This document shows positions 6,658-8,737 of a stretch of 8,737 nucleotides of DNA, piece by piece; the first letter of the stretch is position 1; the number at the start of each line of letters is the position of its first letter. The notes beneath the pieces were generated by a model. The model made no database searches. It was not told where the DNA came from and saw only the letters and a list, made by a program, of their open reading frames with translations. This DNA is from Thiobacillaceae bacterium (lineage in GTDB: Bacteria > Pseudomonadota > Gammaproteobacteria > Burkholderiales > Thiobacillaceae), in the NCBI GenBank assembly GCA_012274165.1, contig JAAPAA010000011.1:1-8737 (forward strand), given 5' to 3'. A program made the position numbers and the translations under genes.

Positions 6658-8737
6658 CTACCCGCCGCCTCTTTTTGCCGATCCGGATTCAGGCCGCCAG
6701 CGTCGCAGCAGCAAGACATTGCTGACCACGCTGACGCTAGAGAACGCCATCGCCGCACCGGCAATCACCGGGTTCAGCAAACCCGCCGCCGCCAGCGGAA
6801 TCCCCACCACGTTGTAGACAAACGCCCAGAACAGGTTCTGGCGTATTTTGGCGTAGGTGCGCCGGGAAATATCAATCGCGTCGGCCACCAGCGCCGGGTC
6901 GCCGCGCATCAGGGTGATACCGGCGGTATGCATGGCGACGTCGCTGCCGCTGCTCATGGCGATGCCAACGTCGGCGGCGGCCAGCGCGGGGGCGTCGTTG
7001 ATGCCGTCGCCGACCATCGCTACCGTCTTGACTGTGGTTTTGAGCTGCGCCACGTGCGCGGCCTTGTCGGCAGGCAGCACTTCGGCCAGCACCGTATCGA
7101 TGCCGAGCAAGGTTGCCGCCATCTGCGCCGCGCCAGGATTGTCGCCGGTGAGCATGACGGTGGCGATGCCGCGCGCTTTGAGCCGGGCCACGCCGGCAGC
7201 CGCGCCGGGTTTGACCGCGTCGCCGAACGCCAGCACGCCGAGTGCGTGGCGGCCGGCGGCAGCGGCCAGCCACGACACGGTGCGGCCGGCCGCTTCCTGT
7301 TCGGCGGCGACGGGGTCGAGCGCGGCGGTATCCACGTCGTTCTCGAGCATCAGGCGGCGATTGCCCAGCCAATACATTGCGCCATCGATTTCACCCAGCA
7401 GGCCGCGACCCGGCAGCGCCTGCTGCGCCTGCGCGGGCAGCACCGTCAACGCGGCGGCTTCTGCCAGCACCGCGCGCGCCAGCGGATGTTCGCTGCCCGC
7501 CTGCAAAGCGGCGGCGATGGCCAGTACCGCATTCTTGTCATGCCCCTCGGCCGCCACGCACGCCGCCACATGCGGCGTGCCGTCGGTGAGTGTGCCGGTC
7601 TTGTCGAATACCACGGTGCTGATCTTGTGCGCCAGTTCCAGCGCTTCGGCATCCTTGATCAAAATGCCGTGACGCGCGGCGACGCCGGTGCCTGCCATGA
7701 TCGCGGTCGGCGTGGCGAGCCCGAGCGCGCACGGGCACGCGATCACCAGCACCGCCACCGCGTTGAGGATGGCGATTTCGGCGTTGCCGCCGAGCGCCCA
7801 CCAGGCGATGAAGGTGACTAGCGCAATGCCCATCACCACCGGCACGAACACCGCGCTGACCTTGTCCACCAGCCGCTGGATCGGCGCCTTGGCGGCCTGT
7901 GCGTTTTCCACCAGGCGGATGATGCGCGCCAGCGTGGTCTCAAGGCCCACCGCCGTGGTGCGCGCGAGCAGCACGCCGTGCGCGTTGATCGCGCCGCCGG
8001 TCAGTGTGTCGCCCGGCTGCTTGTCGACCGGCAGCGATTCTCCGGTGAGCATCGATTCGTCGACCTGGCTGGTGCCTTCGATAATCTCGCCGTCCACCGG
8101 CACCCGCTCGCCGGGGCGGATCACCACGAGGTCGCCGACGCGGATGGCGTCGATCGACAGATCGCGGTCGACGCCGTCGGTGCGCACCCGCGCCGTCGCC
8201 GGGCGCAAGGCTTGCAGCGCGCGGATCGCCTCGGTGGTCTGGCGCTTGGCACGCGCTTCCAGCCACTTGCCCAGCAGCACCAGACTGATCACCACCGCCG
8301 ACGCTTCGAAATACAAATGCATGGCGCCAGCGCGCGTCAGCAACAAATAAACCGAGAGGCCATACGCTGCGCTGGTGCCGACCGCCACCAGCAAATCCAT
8401 ATTGCCGCTGCCCGCGCGCAGCGCCTTCCAGCCCGCGCGATAAAAGCGTGCGCCGAGCCAGAACTGTACCGGTGTCGCCAGTGCCCATTGCAACCAGCCC
8501 GGCAGCATCCAGTGCGCGCCGGCCAGGCTGCCGAGCATCGGCGCGATCAGCGGTAGCGACAGGGTTATTGCCAGCGCCACCGGCCACCAGGTGGGTAACG
8601 CGCGAGTTGGGGGTGTCGGGGTTGCGCTTGCCGCTTGCGGCAGCTGCGCGCCGTAGCCCGCGCGTTCCACCGCAGCGATCAGCGTGGCAGTTGAAGTGCC
8701 CTTGACGACCTTGATCGTGGATTGCTCGGTGGCCAGG
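6658..8737 (-). CDS. copA: Cu(I)-exporting P1B-type ATPase CopA (5' partial)
   Basis: ATP-driven export of Cu(I) from the cytoplasm across the inner membrane. The gene enters from the right edge; the first visible residues (IKVVKGTSTATLIAAVERAG) are the end of an N-terminal heavy-metal-associated (HMA) domain, so the start and any CxxC metal site lie outside. 692 residues are visible. Counting from the GTG at 8670: four membrane helices, the actuator domain with LTGES (T209-S212), helix 6 with the metal-binding CPC (C312, C314), DKTGT (phosphorylated D356), the HP motif SEHP (H395-P396), and GDGINDAP (G554). Helix 7 has YN (Y619-N620) and helix 8 has MAFSS (M641, S644-S645); together with CPC these are the P1B-1 signature for Cu(I), and they argue against Zn/Cd or Co pumps. 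No mutation of a key residue is seen. Such genes are often controlled by a CueR-type activator, not in view. Confidence 0.95.
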   Translation of the reverse strand, partial: LATEQSTIKVVKGTSTATLIAAVERAGYGAQLPQAASATPTPPTRALPTWWPVALAITLSLPLIAPMLGSLAGAHWMLPGWLQWALATPVQFWLGARFYRAGWKALRAGSGNMDLLVAVGTSAAYGLSVYLLLTRAGAMHLYFEASAVVISLVLLGKWLEARAKRQTTEAIRALQALRPATARVRTDGVDRDLSIDAIRVGDLVVIRPGERVPVDGEIIEGTSQVDESMLTGESLPVDKQPGDTLTGGAINAHGVLLARTTAVGLETTLARIIRLVENAQAAKAPIQRLVDKVSAVFVPVVMGIALVTFIAWWALGGNAEIAILNAVAVLVIACPCALGLATPTAIMAGTGVAARHGILIKDAEALELAHKISTVVFDKTGTLTDGTPHVAACVAAEGHDKNAVLAIAAALQAGSEHPLARAVLAEAAALTVLPAQAQQALPGRGLLGEIDGAMYWLGNRRLMLENDVDTAALDPVAAEQEAAGRTVSWLAAAAGRHALGVLAFGDAVKPGAAAGVARLKARGIATVMLTGDNPGAAQMAATLLGIDTVLAEVLPADKAAHVAQLKTTVKTVAMVGDGINDAPALAAADVGIAMSSGSDVAMHTAGITLMRGDPALVADAIDISRRTYAKIRQNLFWAFVYNVVGIPLAAAGLLNPVIAGAAMAFSSVSVVSNVLLLRRWRPESGSAKRGGG

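Noticed and set aside
6571..7821. A 416-codon open frame on the plus strand opposite copA
   Set aside because: It is antisense to intact CopA motifs (DKTGT, CPC, GDGIND), its product is Gly/Arg/His-rich without domains, and it has no ribosome site.

Overview
The window is GC-rich, densely coding DNA, most likely from a betaproteobacterium. The support is the gene families (an exported DUF4124 protein, a large periplasmic MscS-type channel, a Pro/Ala-rich TonB, CopA) and the codon use; I cannot name the genus. Seven protein genes fill it, two of them cut by the window edges. I see no RNA gene, insertion sequence, CRISPR array or phage gene, and no gene-free stretch over 300 bases (the longest is about 85 bases).

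Left end, plus strand: a protein with a PP2C-type phosphatase domain fused to a Ser/Thr protein kinase and a C-terminal membrane anchor (3-1658; its start lies upstream). It converges, 17 bases apart, on a minus-strand set of three genes that reads from right to left: a secreted alpha/beta (dienelactone) hydrolase (5280-4495), a large MscS-family channel (about 4498-2150, overlapping the hydrolase stop as ATGA) and a small exported DUF4124 protein (2113-1676). All three are predicted to act in or through the cell envelope and are spaced like an operon.

Middle: a 75-base divergent intergenic region separates the hydrolase from a plus-strand TonB-like energy transducer (5356-6096). It holds a 17-base imperfect palindrome that could be an operator. 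No exbB or exbD is visible.

Right end, minus strand: a Cu(I)-exporting P1B-type ATPase, CopA (8737-6658; its N-terminus, including most of the last HMA domain, lies outside), followed 85 bases later by a small exported protein with a conserved Cys pair and a His/Asn/Gly/Lys-rich tail (6572-6138), which converges on tonB.

The shared theme is the envelope: signalling at the inner membrane, osmotic release, a periplasmic hydrolase, TonB energy coupling and copper export. The least ordinary points are the hydrolase with Arg where the catalytic His should be, and the His-rich exported protein beside copA. I do not see a clearly new multi-gene system.
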